The notes under the pieces are model-generated. The model was not told where the DNA came from. It was given only the letters and a program-made list of their open reading frames with translations, and did no database searches. Source: a virus. From it: a stretch of 32,093 nucleotides of DNA. Made by a program: the position numbers and the translations under genes. This document shows, piece by piece, positions 7,389-14,918 of the stretch; the stretch's first letter is position 1; each line of letters opens with the position of its first letter. The stretch is taken from IMG/VR virus record IMGVR_UViG_3300011445_000056, positions 1 to 32,093 of that record, one strand, 5' to 3'.

Positions 7389-9046
7389 AAGATGCCCCCG
7401 GCTTCAACCAGCGCCTGCCAGCCGACGAAGATCAGGTCAGCAGGACCGCGCACGCGCAGCGCCAGCGAGCCGTAGCGGCCCGTGCCAGTGACGCCCGCCC
7501 AGTATTCGTAGGACGATCCCTCACCCGACCAGACCGCGACGTCCCACAGGCCCGAGTCCCACAAGCTGCCGCCAGCGGCCAAGTACGGCGGCGCGGCGCC
7601 CGTGATGCCCAGGTTCCATTCGTTATTCATCTGCACCATGACGCCCGGGGCTGCTTGCGAGATGAAGCTGGGCCGGGCCATCAGGAAGCGCTTGACGCGC
7701 ACCGGATCGCCCAGCGCCTGGAAGGCGGTCACGACGATGCCCTCCAAGTCGAGCCCGGGGATGTCGTCAACGTGACCGTCCGAGTTGCCCTCAAAGGCCT
7801 GCCAGACACGGCCATCCAGATCGCCCGTGTAAACGCGGCTACCAAGTTGCGCCAGGGTCAGCATCGGGATGCCGCGCAGCATGGCGAAGGCGCGGTTGTT
7901 CACCTCGTAGACCCACTGGAGATTCTCGACGTTGATTTCGGCGCGATTGATCACCACCATCTGCTGGCTGGGCAGGAAGACCACCTCCCAGTAGCGCGTG
8001 TCCAGCGAGCGCGAGATTTCGCCCGCCAGCGAACTGTTGATCGCCTGGGCGTTGCCGACGTTGGTGAAGAAGCCCTGGCCGCGCATCAGTTCCGACATGA
8101 AGCACATGCCGCGCTCGGACAGGATGATGACGTCGGCCATGTAGGTGCTGAAGAAGCGCCTGCCCACCGGCACACGGCCCACGTACCAGCGGCCCTCGAC
8201 GCCCTGGAACAGAGTCGGGTTGACGGCGTCGGCGTGGCCGTAGACCAGGACGTCGCCCTGCTCGCTGATCACCACCAGTTGGCTGTTCATGGTGCCGCCG
8301 CCGCTGGTGCCCGCGCCATCGCCGCCGCTGCCGTCGTACGTCCAGTTGACCAGCGCCGCCAGGGCCCCGCCGTTGGGCAGCATCGGGCCGAAGGGGAATT
8401 CGATAGCAGCCCCGAAGTACACACCCAGCGGCAGGTACCACGCGCTCGCGCTGTTCTCGGTCAGGAACCAGAGCCGATTCCTGAAGACCGTCACGAAGAC
8501 GAACGTGTCGGGGTCGATGTTGCTGACCTGATTGGCGCCAGCGCCCAGCGTGATCTGGATGAAGTTGGCGCCGTCGTAAATCCAGTAGCCACCCCCAGGG
8601 TTCACGGCCACCAGGACATGCACACCCGCGCCGGTCACGAAGTTGAGAGACGTCCATTCGCCGGGCGGCGCGCCATTGATCACCGTCGCCACGGGCACCG
8701 GGACCGTGACCGACGGCAGCGGCAGCGTGACGTCGTAAATCTTGCCCTCGCTGGTGGCCGCGAACAGTTCCTCGGTGCCGTTGGGCGCTTGGTACTTCAG
8801 GAAGGACCGCACCTCGCCGTCGAGGTTGGACTGCCAGCGCAGGTAGCCCCGGCGCAGTTGCACCCCCAGGGCACGAGGGATCAGGTTCTCCAGCCGGATC
8901 GCCGTCATCGGATCGCCACCGGGCAGCGGCTGCGCGGTATTGATCCCCTTCTGCGGCGCCGGGTAGGCGAAGGCCAAGTGGTTGCGCGTCTGCGTGCTGC
9001 GGCGCGGCGTCGTGCGGCGGGGGTGGGCGTAGGCCTGGATGGGCAT
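7385..9046 (-). CDS. Tail-hub / DNA-stabilisation-like virion protein
   Basis: A 553-aa protein. A basic N-terminal arm (AYAHPRRTTPRRSTQTRN) is followed by repeated beta-strand blades, with aromatic and Gly-rich turns such as YWIYDGANF, TFVFVTVFRNRLWFL and VLVYGHADAVNP. This resembles the beta-propeller tail-hub (P22 gp10-type) proteins. It begins 1 base into the stop of the gene at 9046-9279 and ends with a GTGA overlap with the GNAT-like gene. An internal ATG at 8911 (TAIRLENLIPRALG) is an alternative start, but the upstream 45 codons keep the frame packed against the preceding gene. The tail role is inferred from layout and fold-like pattern, not from a unique motif. Confidence 0.6.
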   Translation of the reverse strand: MPIQAYAHPRRTTPRRSTQTRNHLAFAYPAPQKGINTAQPLPGGDPMTAIRLENLIPRALGVQLRRGYLRWQSNLDGEVRSFLKYQAPNGTEELFAATSEGKIYDVTLPLPSVTVPVPVATVINGAPPGEWTSLNFVTGAGVHVLVAVNPGGGYWIYDGANFIQITLGAGANQVSNIDPDTFVFVTVFRNRLWFLTENSASAWYLPLGVYFGAAIEFPFGPMLPNGGALAALVNWTYDGSGGDGAGTSGGGTMNSQLVVISEQGDVLVYGHADAVNPTLFQGVEGRWYVGRVPVGRRFFSTYMADVIILSERGMCFMSELMRGQGFFTNVGNAQAINSSLAGEISRSLDTRYWEVVFLPSQQMVVINRAEINVENLQWVYEVNNRAFAMLRGIPMLTLAQLGSRVYTGDLDGRVWQAFEGNSDGHVDDIPGLDLEGIVVTAFQALGDPVRVKRFLMARPSFISQAAPGVMVQMNNEWNLGITGAAPPYLAAGGSLWDSGLWDVAVWSGEGSSYEYWAGVTGTGRYGSLALRVRGPADLIFVGWQALVEAGGIL

Positions 9047-9279
9047 CAGAGGGCCTCGTCGTAGGGTTGCTGCTGCGTGCGCGACTGCGCCGCCGTCAAG
9101 GCCTGGGCTTCACAGTCCTCCAGGGCCCCGCTGGCGCAGACGGTCTGGCCGTTCTGATCGGTGCAGATGTAGGTCAGGCGCGTGAAGCCGGGCCCGGCCA
9201 GGATGCCCGGGAAATTCGGGTCAGGAACGTGCTCGACCAGCGGATTGATGACCCAGCCAGGGGGAAGGACGACGGCCAT
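9046..9279 (-). CDS. Small hypothetical virion-region protein
   Basis: A 77-aa protein with a Pro-rich N-terminus (PPGWVINPLVEHVPDPNFPG), a short beta segment with two Cys (YICTDQNGQTVC) and one further Cys (EDC), and a Gln-rich end. No family is recognised. The ATG is abutted by a copy of the TTTCGTTAC repeat family read on the opposite strand, which leaves only a weak GG as SD. It lies between the adaptor and the tail-hub genes, with a 14-base gap upstream and a 1-base overlap downstream. A small tail accessory role is possible. Confidence 0.65.
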   Translation of the reverse strand: MAVVLPPGWVINPLVEHVPDPNFPGILAGPGFTRLTYICTDQNGQTVCASGALEDCEAQALTAAQSRTQQQPYDEAL

Positions 9280-9295
9280 TTCGTTACCAGTAATC
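9279..9295 (+). repeat. TTTCGTTAC repeat family, dyad copy at a start codon
   Basis: TTTCGTTACCAGTAATC on the plus strand overlaps the minus-strand ATG at 9279. It has the complete dyad TTAC-CA-GTAA. Confidence 0.7.
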
Positions 9296-10070
9296 AGTTC
9301 TGCCGCATGCCGTACAGGCTGGCCTCGGGCAGGTTGCCGATGCCGATGTACGGGTAGTCGTGACGGCCACCGGCCATGTTGAGGATGTTGGCGCCCTTCT
9401 CGGCGCCGATGCGCGAGTCGAAGGCCAGCAGGAAGTCGCGCACCGCTGCGGCGCTGTCGAAGCCCTTGGCTTCAAGCCACTTGATGCGCGTGAGCAGCGA
9501 CATGAGGATGCCGTCAAGCTGGAAGATGTCGCCGTTCTTGCTGGCGACGTTCTTGTACAGCGTGGGGTCGTCGGCGTCACGCACCAGCGCACGCGACAGG
9601 TACATGAACCTGAAGGGCTGGCCGGGCGGCGCGGGCGCGTTGAGGAAGTAAATCTGGCGCTGCCTGATCTGCCATGTCAGCGTGAAGTTGGCGCTGATCG
9701 GGAAGACCATGTAGGTCATCCAGCCCTGGGGTGCAACGGGCCCCACGGCGGGGAAGCGCATCGCCCCGTTCCACTGGGTCTGGTCGATGAAGCGGTAGAA
9801 GTCCTCGGGCAGCGGGAAGGCCGTCTCGGTGGCCTCGCCGGGGCTCGGCGGCACCGCCGTCTCAACGATGATTTCGCCCATCTTGGTCAGTTGCGACCAT
9901 TCATAGGCATTGAGCATCTCCAGGCTCGCCATGTTCGCGGCGGTCTTCATCAGGCCGACGTTGCTGTCGGTGCTGCCTGCCGGGTCCGCAGGGCTGGGCA
10001 GGGACAGCAGCGAGCACACCGTCTGGATGACGTTCGCCAGCGTCGAGAAGTCTGTCATCTGGTAGGGCAT
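9294..10070 (-). CDS. Head-tail adaptor / tail accessory protein
   Basis: A 258-aa protein. The N-terminal helix region (FSTLANVIQTVCSLLSLP) is followed by a strand-rich core with FPLPEDFYRFIDQTQWNG (residues of about 86-105). The PEDF-RFID-W signature is characteristic of phage adaptor or tubular-tail-like proteins of short-tailed phages (comparable to T7 gp11 or P22 gp4 in role). The C-terminal part contains a helical stretch (ILMSLLTRIKWLEAKGFDS) and ends in IGIGNLPEAS. The start follows AGGAG with 9 bases of spacing. Its place between head-decoration and tail-hub genes supports an adaptor role. Confidence 0.6.
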   Translation of the reverse strand: MPYQMTDFSTLANVIQTVCSLLSLPSPADPAGSTDSNVGLMKTAANMASLEMLNAYEWSQLTKMGEIIVETAVPPSPGEATETAFPLPEDFYRFIDQTQWNGAMRFPAVGPVAPQGWMTYMVFPISANFTLTWQIRQRQIYFLNAPAPPGQPFRFMYLSRALVRDADDPTLYKNVASKNGDIFQLDGILMSLLTRIKWLEAKGFDSAAAVRDFLLAFDSRIGAEKGANILNMAGGRHDYPYIGIGNLPEASLYGMRQN

Positions 10071-10084
10071 GCTCGCGGCTCCTG

Positions 10085-10795
10085 TTAACGACGGCGCAGG
10101 GGCGCCTTGGTGCGCGGGGCTTCATTCAGGTCGGGGTCGTCCTTGCTCGTGACCATCGCAGCGCTACGGGCCTCGGCCAGTTGCTCCTCCAGTTCCTTGA
10201 TGCGGTTGCCTGCCGTGGACTCCAGAGTTTCAATGCGCTTCATCAGCGCCTCGTTGCCGTTGATCGTCAGCAGGTACTTCTTGGCCGCGTTGGACATCTC
10301 GCGGGCACCCATCCAGGTCATGTTGCTGTCGGCGAGGTTCGCCAACTGCTCGATGGTGCGAATCTTGAAGTAGGCCAGTTCCTCGATGTGGCTCTCGGTG
10401 AGGAACGGCGCCACCTTCAGCGGCGTGCCGACGATCTGCTCCTTGATGCCAGCCTGGAACTGCGCCCAGTGCGTCGGGAAGCGCCTGATGTGCTGCTCCC
10501 ACACCTCGGCGGTGACGATGTTGTTCTTGTCGCCGGGGATCATGATTTCGATGTGAGGGACGTCCCTGTAGATCGGGCGGTTCTCCTGCGTCGAGCGCTC
10601 GGGGTCGATGCGCGGGCGCATGTAGAAGCGCACATGCAGGTTGTCGTCGTGGCCTGGGCCCATGCCGGGCGGCAGGCCTCCGGGGCCCTGCATGCCGAAC
10701 TTGCGGGCATCGGCGCCGACGGTCTGGTCGAACTTCGTCCAGTCGGTTGGGACAGCGGTTTGCAGGGCTTCGACCTGCGCGGCATCGAGGGACAT
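10085..10795 (-). CDS. Conserved phage protein with C-terminal coiled coil
   Basis: A 236-aa protein. The ATG at 10795 is chosen because AAGGAG lies 7 bases upstream; the longer open frame upstream overlaps the previous gene and lacks an SD. It has a compact N-terminal part (HVRFYMRPRID; VPHIEIMIPGDKNN, residues of about 50-90), a middle helical region (HWAQFQAGIKEQIVG), and a C-terminal coiled coil (TLESTAGNRIKELEEQLAEA) ending in a basic tail (KAPLRRR). Head or connector-associated roles are likely from context. I do not recognise a named domain. One dispersed GTGTAAAC motif lies just upstream, at 10859. Confidence 0.6.
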   Translation of the reverse strand: MSLDAAQVEALQTAVPTDWTKFDQTVGADARKFGMQGPGGLPPGMGPGHDDNLHVRFYMRPRIDPERSTQENRPIYRDVPHIEIMIPGDKNNIVTAEVWEQHIRRFPTHWAQFQAGIKEQIVGTPLKVAPFLTESHIEELAYFKIRTIEQLANLADSNMTWMGAREMSNAAKKYLLTINGNEALMKRIETLESTAGNRIKELEEQLAEARSAAMVTSKDDPDLNEAPRTKAPLRRR

Positions 10796-10858
10796 GAGGG
10801 TTCTCCTTGTACGCGGGATGTTGGGGAATCTCGGACGGGCCATCCCACTGAACCCGCC

Positions 10859-10866
10859 GTGTAAAC
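10859..10866 (-). repeat. CGTTTACACG-family copy in a virion-operon gap
   Basis: GTGTAAAC lies 2 bases beyond the stop of the decoration-type gene (10869-11438), in the 73-base gap before the coiled-coil protein gene. Confidence 0.8.
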
Positions 10867-10868
10867 GC

Positions 10869-11438
10869 TCAGATGCCGATGGTCGGCACGTACTCCACGA
10901 AGAAGCGGACGTTCGCCAGTTCGACGTTGTCGGCGCCTCCCGTGACCTTGCTCGCCCTGATCGTGTAGGTGTGATCGAGCGCATCCTCGGCGGTGGTGCC
11001 GACGCTGAATGCGGCCTGCACGAAGTTGCCCAGGCCCTGGCCGCTGACCGTCGTGCCGCCAGGGATGTCCACGCCGTCCCTGAACAGGCTGAAGACCACC
11101 TCGTCGCCAGCGGGCGCGGCAAGGTCGCAGTTGAATGAGATGCGGTTCACGGTGGACGGCAAGCCGCCCGCCAGCCGCTCGATGGTGCCCAGCACCGGGT
11201 CCACGACGTAGCCAGCAGTCTCGGCCAGGACGTCGGCGTAGGTGACGATCTGCGGCGCCACGCCCAGGGCTACAAGGGTCAACGTATCTGACGACAGGAT
11301 GCCGTAGCCGGGCGTGACCGTGTCGATGAAGTCCTTGACCATGTTGCGGACGTCGGCGGCGGTGATGTCCTGCGTGATGTTGTCGGGCAGGGTCGCGTCG
11401 GCCTGGGCCAGGAGCGCGAGCATCGTCTTGCGGGCCAT
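10869..11438 (-). CDS. Putative head decoration / capsid-associated protein
   Basis: A 189-aa protein starting at ATG 11438, with GGAGA 7 bases upstream and 1 base after the previous stop. The N-terminus (ARKTMLALLAQADATLPDN, then a segment with ADVRNMVKDFIDT) is helical. The second half is beta-rich (RISFNCDLAAPAGDEVVFSL; TYTIRASKVTGGADNVEL; FFVEYVPTIGI), like trimeric decoration or small jelly-roll proteins. The family is not identified. It is translationally linked to the 130-aa gene upstream. A surface-decoration role is a guess from fold-like pattern and location. Confidence 0.5.
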   Translation of the reverse strand: MARKTMLALLAQADATLPDNITQDITAADVRNMVKDFIDTVTPGYGILSSDTLTLVALGVAPQIVTYADVLAETAGYVVDPVLGTIERLAGGLPSTVNRISFNCDLAAPAGDEVVFSLFRDGVDIPGGTTVSGQGLGNFVQAAFSVGTTAEDALDHTYTIRASKVTGGADNVELANVRFFVEYVPTIGI

Positions 11439-11439
11439 G

Positions 11440-11832
11440 TCAATCTCCGATGTCGAAGGATGGGTCGAAGGAATCATCGAATGCGCCCAGGTCAGGCGGC
11501 GGGATGACGCCCGGGGATACAGCCAGGAAGCCCTCGGCGGTCAGCGGCAGGCCCGCGTACCACATCGCAGGCAGGCCAGTGCTGATGCGAATCTGGCCCA
11601 GGCCGTTGGTGACCGGGCCCGTAGGCCCGACCAGGGGGTTGTCGCTGTCGGTGATCTGGCCGTCGTCGAGGTAGCCGATGCCGCCCAAATGCACATCCGG
11701 GTCGAAGCCCGCCGCAGCGGCCAAGCCCCCGTCTGCACCGATGGGCGTGCCGCCATTGAAGTCAACAGCCGGACCGCTCGACAGGATGATCCGGCCCTCG
11801 GGATCGAACTTGAGTACGCCTGCGATGAGCAT
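11440..11832 (-). CDS. Small Gly-rich virion-region protein
   Basis: A 130-aa protein with the start taken at ATG 11832, 2 bases after the upstream TGA (TGATCATG). The longer frame upstream is a shadow of the neighbouring gene. It is Gly/Pro/Asp-rich with short beta motifs (VLKFDPEGRIIL; GGIGYLDDGQI; TNGLGQIRIS) and an acidic end (FDDSFDPSFDIGD). The pattern resembles head-fibre or decoration adaptors that precede a larger fibre, but no family was recognised. It is sandwiched between the lectin-like protein and the 189-aa gene with almost no spacing, so the three are probably co-translated. Confidence 0.55.
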   Translation of the reverse strand: MLIAGVLKFDPEGRIILSSGPAVDFNGGTPIGADGGLAAAAGFDPDVHLGGIGYLDDGQITDSDNPLVGPTGPVTNGLGQIRISTGLPAMWYAGLPLTAEGFLAVSPGVIPPPDLGAFDDSFDPSFDIGD

Positions 11833-11834
11833 GA

Positions 11835-13091
11835 TCAGGCGCTCAGGATCGTGTGGATGGCCGCTGCGTTGGCCGCTGACAACGCCGTAGTCCACACGAC
11901 GTCATCGACAAACGTGTAGGGGGAGTTGCCGCCGCCAGTGTGACGCAGCACCACGCCAGCAAGCGTGGTCAAGGTGCCCGCTGGTGCGTAGTTCTGCGTC
12001 AGCCCTGCATTCGCGCCGTTGGTGTAGTAGACGCAGGCGGCGTTGCCCACCAGACCGCAGTTGAAGACGGTCATGCGGGTTCGCACCAGCGCCGAGATGT
12101 CGTAGCTCGGCGACCACAGTCCCACCTTGACGCTCGCGCTCGCGCCGCCGATGTCAACACGGGTCGTGTTCGCCGAACTGCCGGTGTTGATCATGCCGTT
12201 GGCAGCATCGTTCCAGCCCACGCTCTGAAACGCATTGCCTGCATTGCCGCTGTTCGTAGCGGCCAGGATGCCGCGAGCCAGGACCGTCAACGTTGCGCTG
12301 ACAGGCAGCGCGTTGGCCGAACGCAGTTCCATGCCGCCAGCGATGGTGACAAGCCCCGTCCCGTTCCACACCAGTTGCCCGACTGCCGTCGGCGCGAAGT
12401 GGTTACCAGCCCCGGTCTGGTCGTAGAGCCGAACCACCTGCCCCGTCGTACCGGCAACGAAGGCATTGAGCGTGGCCGCGTTGACCGCGCCGCCTGCGCC
12501 CGTCACGAACGGGATGTCGGCTTCGGTGAGGTTGTCGGCCCTGCGGATACGCAGGCACGGGCCAGAGCCCGCAGCAAGACGGCGCAGCGAGCACGCCGAC
12601 CACATGCCGGTGGCATACGCATCGAGCAGGCCCGTGCCGCTGCCTGCGGGAGCCGTCGCCGCGAACACCACCGAGTTGCTGTTGGCGTTGGCGCCGCGAG
12701 AGTCTGTAGCCCGGAAGACCACTGCGCCGCCAGGACCGCCCGCCAGCGGCGTGCCCGTGACGCGGCCTGTGCCAGAGCCCAGCGACAGACCGGGCGGCAG
12801 CGCGCCCGAGAAGATCGAGTAGAAAATCTGCGGCGCGCCGTTCTGGAAGTGCGACGCAATGTTCAGGCTATAGGGCGACCCCTCAAAAGGCTCCGGGGCC
12901 GTGATGGGGTCCAGGGCGTTGAACTCGACTGGCGGCAGGACCGGCGCCGAAGCGCCGCCGCCCATCGCCGGGTTGACGACGCTCTCCGTTTCAACGGTAG
13001 GCAGCGCAACGCCGATGGCTGTCGTGCTGTAGACGTCTTCCGTCGTGCTGAATGGAACCCCAGGCTTCTCGAAAATATCGACTACGGCCAT
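11835..13091 (-). CDS. Head fibre/decoration protein: putative-Ig plus ABF-B/lectin-like domains
   Basis: A 418-aa protein; ATG 13091 follows GGAGAAGG. Residues of about 65-147 form a putative-Ig (He_PIG) repeat with the hallmark FSGALPPGLSLGSGTGRVTG and a final strand VVFRATDSRGA. Residues of about 155-240 match the N-terminal part of the arabinofuranosidase-B catalytic-type/concanavalin-like module: ACSLRRLAAGSGPCLRIRR, ADIPFV, NAATLNAFVAG, and VVRLYDQTGAGNHF. The rest (to 418) is a beta-sandwich-like segment with SPYTFVDDVVWTTALSAANA, as in LamG-type domains. In phages this layout suits carbohydrate binding on the virion surface. Whether any hydrolase activity remains cannot be told. It sits between decoration-type genes, not with the tail fibre, so a capsid-bound adhesin is likely. 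Confidence 0.7.
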   Translation of the reverse strand: MAVVDIFEKPGVPFSTTEDVYSTTAIGVALPTVETESVVNPAMGGGASAPVLPPVEFNALDPITAPEPFEGSPYSLNIASHFQNGAPQIFYSIFSGALPPGLSLGSGTGRVTGTPLAGGPGGAVVFRATDSRGANANSNSVVFAATAPAGSGTGLLDAYATGMWSACSLRRLAAGSGPCLRIRRADNLTEADIPFVTGAGGAVNAATLNAFVAGTTGQVVRLYDQTGAGNHFAPTAVGQLVWNGTGLVTIAGGMELRSANALPVSATLTVLARGILAATNSGNAGNAFQSVGWNDAANGMINTGSSANTTRVDIGGASASVKVGLWSPSYDISALVRTRMTVFNCGLVGNAACVYYTNGANAGLTQNYAPAGTLTTLAGVVLRHTGGGNSPYTFVDDVVWTTALSAANAAAIHTILSA

Positions 13092-13140
13092 GACCTTCTC
13101 CGGTGATGCCGCCACTGCGCCGCAGTGGCGGCAAGGCCCA

Positions 13141-13743
13141 TCAGGCCGGGGCCGCGCTTGCGGTGCCGAAGGAACCGAACACCGACTGGCCCGTCACCAG
13201 CGCGAGGCCCGAACGGTTTGAGTAGCCCGCCTCGACGGCGCCGCCCGTCACCACGGCGCCCGTGGCCGTCACCAGCTTGATGACGAAGCCCGTGAAGGCC
13301 GGTCCTGCGCCCGCGTCACGCGAGCCGCCCTGGCCCGCGCCGCCGATGCCCCAGCCCGCCGTGTAGGGCACCGGGGCACCCGTGGCATCGCTCTTGCCGC
13401 CGCCGATGTACATGATCGTGCTGTTGGCCGACGCCGTGCCGTCGGGCTTGGTGATGCCTGGGGTGTAGTCGTCGCTGAAGCCCGCCGCCTTGATCGAGTC
13501 GGGGGCCGTCAGGCCGATGATCGGCGGCGAGCCGAAGCCGATGCCGGTGGACAGGCCACCCGTCGATGCGTTGCCGCTGGCCGCGAAGCCCGTGCCTGCG
13601 GGCAGGCCAAGGTAAGGGACGTCAACGTCACGATCCTTCGGCGAACCCTTCGGGCCCGAGAGCAGATCGAAGATGACGAAGTTGCCCAGGCTCGGGTTGG
13701 CGAGGTTCTGGACAAGCGTGCTGCCGGGAAGTCCTGCGGGCAT
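13141..13743 (-). CDS. Putative head decoration protein
   Basis: A 200-aa Gly/Ala/Pro/Ser-rich protein. The N-terminus (PAGLPGSTLVQNLANPSLGN) precedes a low-complexity region (TGFAASGNASTGGLSTGIGFG) and a beta-prone C-terminal half (FTGFVIKLVTATGAVVTGGA; RSGLALVTGQSVFG). AAGGAG lies 9 bases before the ATG. It is the first gene after the capsid gene and is separated from it by a hairpin with a T tract, so it may be made at a lower level than capsid. Position suggests a decoration or cement protein. No family is recognised. Confidence 0.55.
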   Translation of the reverse strand: MPAGLPGSTLVQNLANPSLGNFVIFDLLSGPKGSPKDRDVDVPYLGLPAGTGFAASGNASTGGLSTGIGFGSPPIIGLTAPDSIKAAGFSDDYTPGITKPDGTASANSTIMYIGGGKSDATGAPVPYTAGWGIGGAGQGGSRDAGAGPAFTGFVIKLVTATGAVVTGGAVEAGYSNRSGLALVTGQSVFGSFGTASAAPA

Positions 13744-13761
13744 GGTGTTGCTCCTTGAATG

Positions 13762-13795
13762 AAAAAGGGGCGGGGGCGTTTACACGCCGCCCGCC
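13762..13795 (-). terminator. Terminator-like hairpin after the capsid gene, containing the dispersed motif
   Basis: On the minus strand a G+C-rich arm, GGCGGGCGGCGT, is followed by GTAA and then ACGCCCCCGCCCC and a run of five T. The inner stem GGCGT/ACGCC is perfect with a GNRA-type GTAA loop; the outer part pairs with a mismatch. It lies between the capsid stop and the next gene's SD, so it could attenuate transcription below the capsid gene. One copy of the CGTTTACACG family forms the loop end. Confidence 0.6.
13778..13785 (+). repeat. CGTTTACACG-family copy below the capsid gene
   Basis: The motif is the loop and inner stem of the hairpin between the capsid and decoration genes. Confidence 0.8.
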
Positions 13796-13807
13796 GAATG
13801 CCCTTGA

Positions 13808-14779
13808 TCAGGCTCCGACCAACCGGCCCTGGAACTGACGTCCAGAGCAGGTCAGATTCCCCGCCCAGGCCAGGATGCTCACCTCGGCGTCCTGGTTCAC
13901 GGCGTAGCGCTTGTTGGGCGACAACGGCACCATGTCCCGTGCGCTATGGGGGCGCAGGAAGATGTACTTCGTGTTCAGGAAGAAGGTCGTGTTCGCCGGG
14001 CAGAAGCCACCGATGCCGCCGTCGAGCACGACGTCGGCGTCCATGTACTTCACGCTCGGGAAGCCCAGGTTGCCCACCTCGGGCGAGGTGAAGCGCTGCT
14101 GCGCTTGCAGTGACGCAAGGTACACGCCCCAGGCTACGTTGTCCTGCACGATCAGGTCGGGCCTGTCGGTGCCACGGATCAGCGAGGCCCACATCGTGTT
14201 CATGAAGCCCTGGATGTTCGCCGCCGTCTGCGCTGCCGTCAGCGTGTACTTCGACGTCCAGAACAGCCATGTCGAGCCCACGATGCCGCCGTAGGCGGTG
14301 ACCTGCGAGGCTGGCGCCAGCGCGGGCATCGCAGCGCCCAGGCCCGTCAGGGACTTGCCTGCGTAGGTCGTGCCGTCGGCGTAGATGCCCTCGGCCATCA
14401 GGTTCGCCATCGTCGCCTCGGAGACGTTGATGCGGCCTTCCAGCAGGTCGATCATCTGCTCCTTGCCCGCGTTCTGGATTTGCTCCAGACCGGACATGGT
14501 CACCGGGCAGGCGAGTTGCTTGATGTTGAACTCAGCCGCCGAGATGACGTCGCTCGCGGCCACCGGCAGCAGGTCGTACCCGCTGTACCAGCCACCGTTC
14601 GCGTTCTGCGCGAAGGACAGTTCCTGGTAGATCACGTTGCCGCCCGAGAAGGGCTTGCGGTTGCCGCGCTGGTCGAGACGCATGTACAGCGCGTTGTTCT
14701 TGGTCACGTTGTCCGCGATCTTGCGGGTGCGCGACTGGATCGTCGTGGCGACGATGTCGGATACGTTGGGGAATGCCAT
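13808..14779 (-). CDS. Major capsid protein
   Basis: A 323-aa protein. The N-terminus carries the well-conserved arm of a large phage capsid family: TTIQSRTRKIADNVTKNNAL (residues 12-31), then RGNRKPFSGGNVIYQELSFA, WYSGYDLLPV and MSGLEQIQNAGKEQMIDLLE (about 95-114). The C-terminal half contains TWLFWTSKYTLTAA and the strand FLNTKYIFLRPHSARDMVPL. These are HK97-fold capsid features. The length is within the family range, and GGAGG precedes the ATG. It follows the scaffold gene in transcription order, as in most short-tailed phages. It should be the most abundant virion protein. Confidence 0.92.
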   Translation of the reverse strand: MAFPNVSDIVATTIQSRTRKIADNVTKNNALYMRLDQRGNRKPFSGGNVIYQELSFAQNANGGWYSGYDLLPVAASDVISAAEFNIKQLACPVTMSGLEQIQNAGKEQMIDLLEGRINVSEATMANLMAEGIYADGTTYAGKSLTGLGAAMPALAPASQVTAYGGIVGSTWLFWTSKYTLTAAQTAANIQGFMNTMWASLIRGTDRPDLIVQDNVAWGVYLASLQAQQRFTSPEVGNLGFPSVKYMDADVVLDGGIGGFCPANTTFFLNTKYIFLRPHSARDMVPLSPNKRYAVNQDAEVSILAWAGNLTCSGRQFQGRLVGA

Positions 14780-14807
14780 GAGGGCCTCCAGACGAAGTTA
14801 AGCCTGC

Positions 14808-14815
14808 GTTTACAC
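14808..14815 (+). repeat. CGTTTACACG-family copy between scaffold and capsid genes
   Basis: It lies about 30 bases upstream of the capsid ATG in the 139-base gap, the longest gap within the virion operon. The gap also contains the G+C hairpin CCCCG/CGGGG; nothing else is seen there. Confidence 0.8.
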
Positions 14816-14918
14816 GCGCCTATGCTCGCCTGAGGACTGCTTCGCTGGCCTACCCCGCCCGGGGCTGTCCTGGCCGTCAGTGACGGTGGAGCCCCAGGCG
14901 CGGCGGTGCTACTACGCC

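Noticed and set aside
10085-11122. N-terminal extension of the coiled-coil protein to 345 aa
   Set aside because: The extension overlaps the upstream gene by about 250 bases and is Arg/Ser-rich shadow sequence; ATG 10795 has a strong SD.
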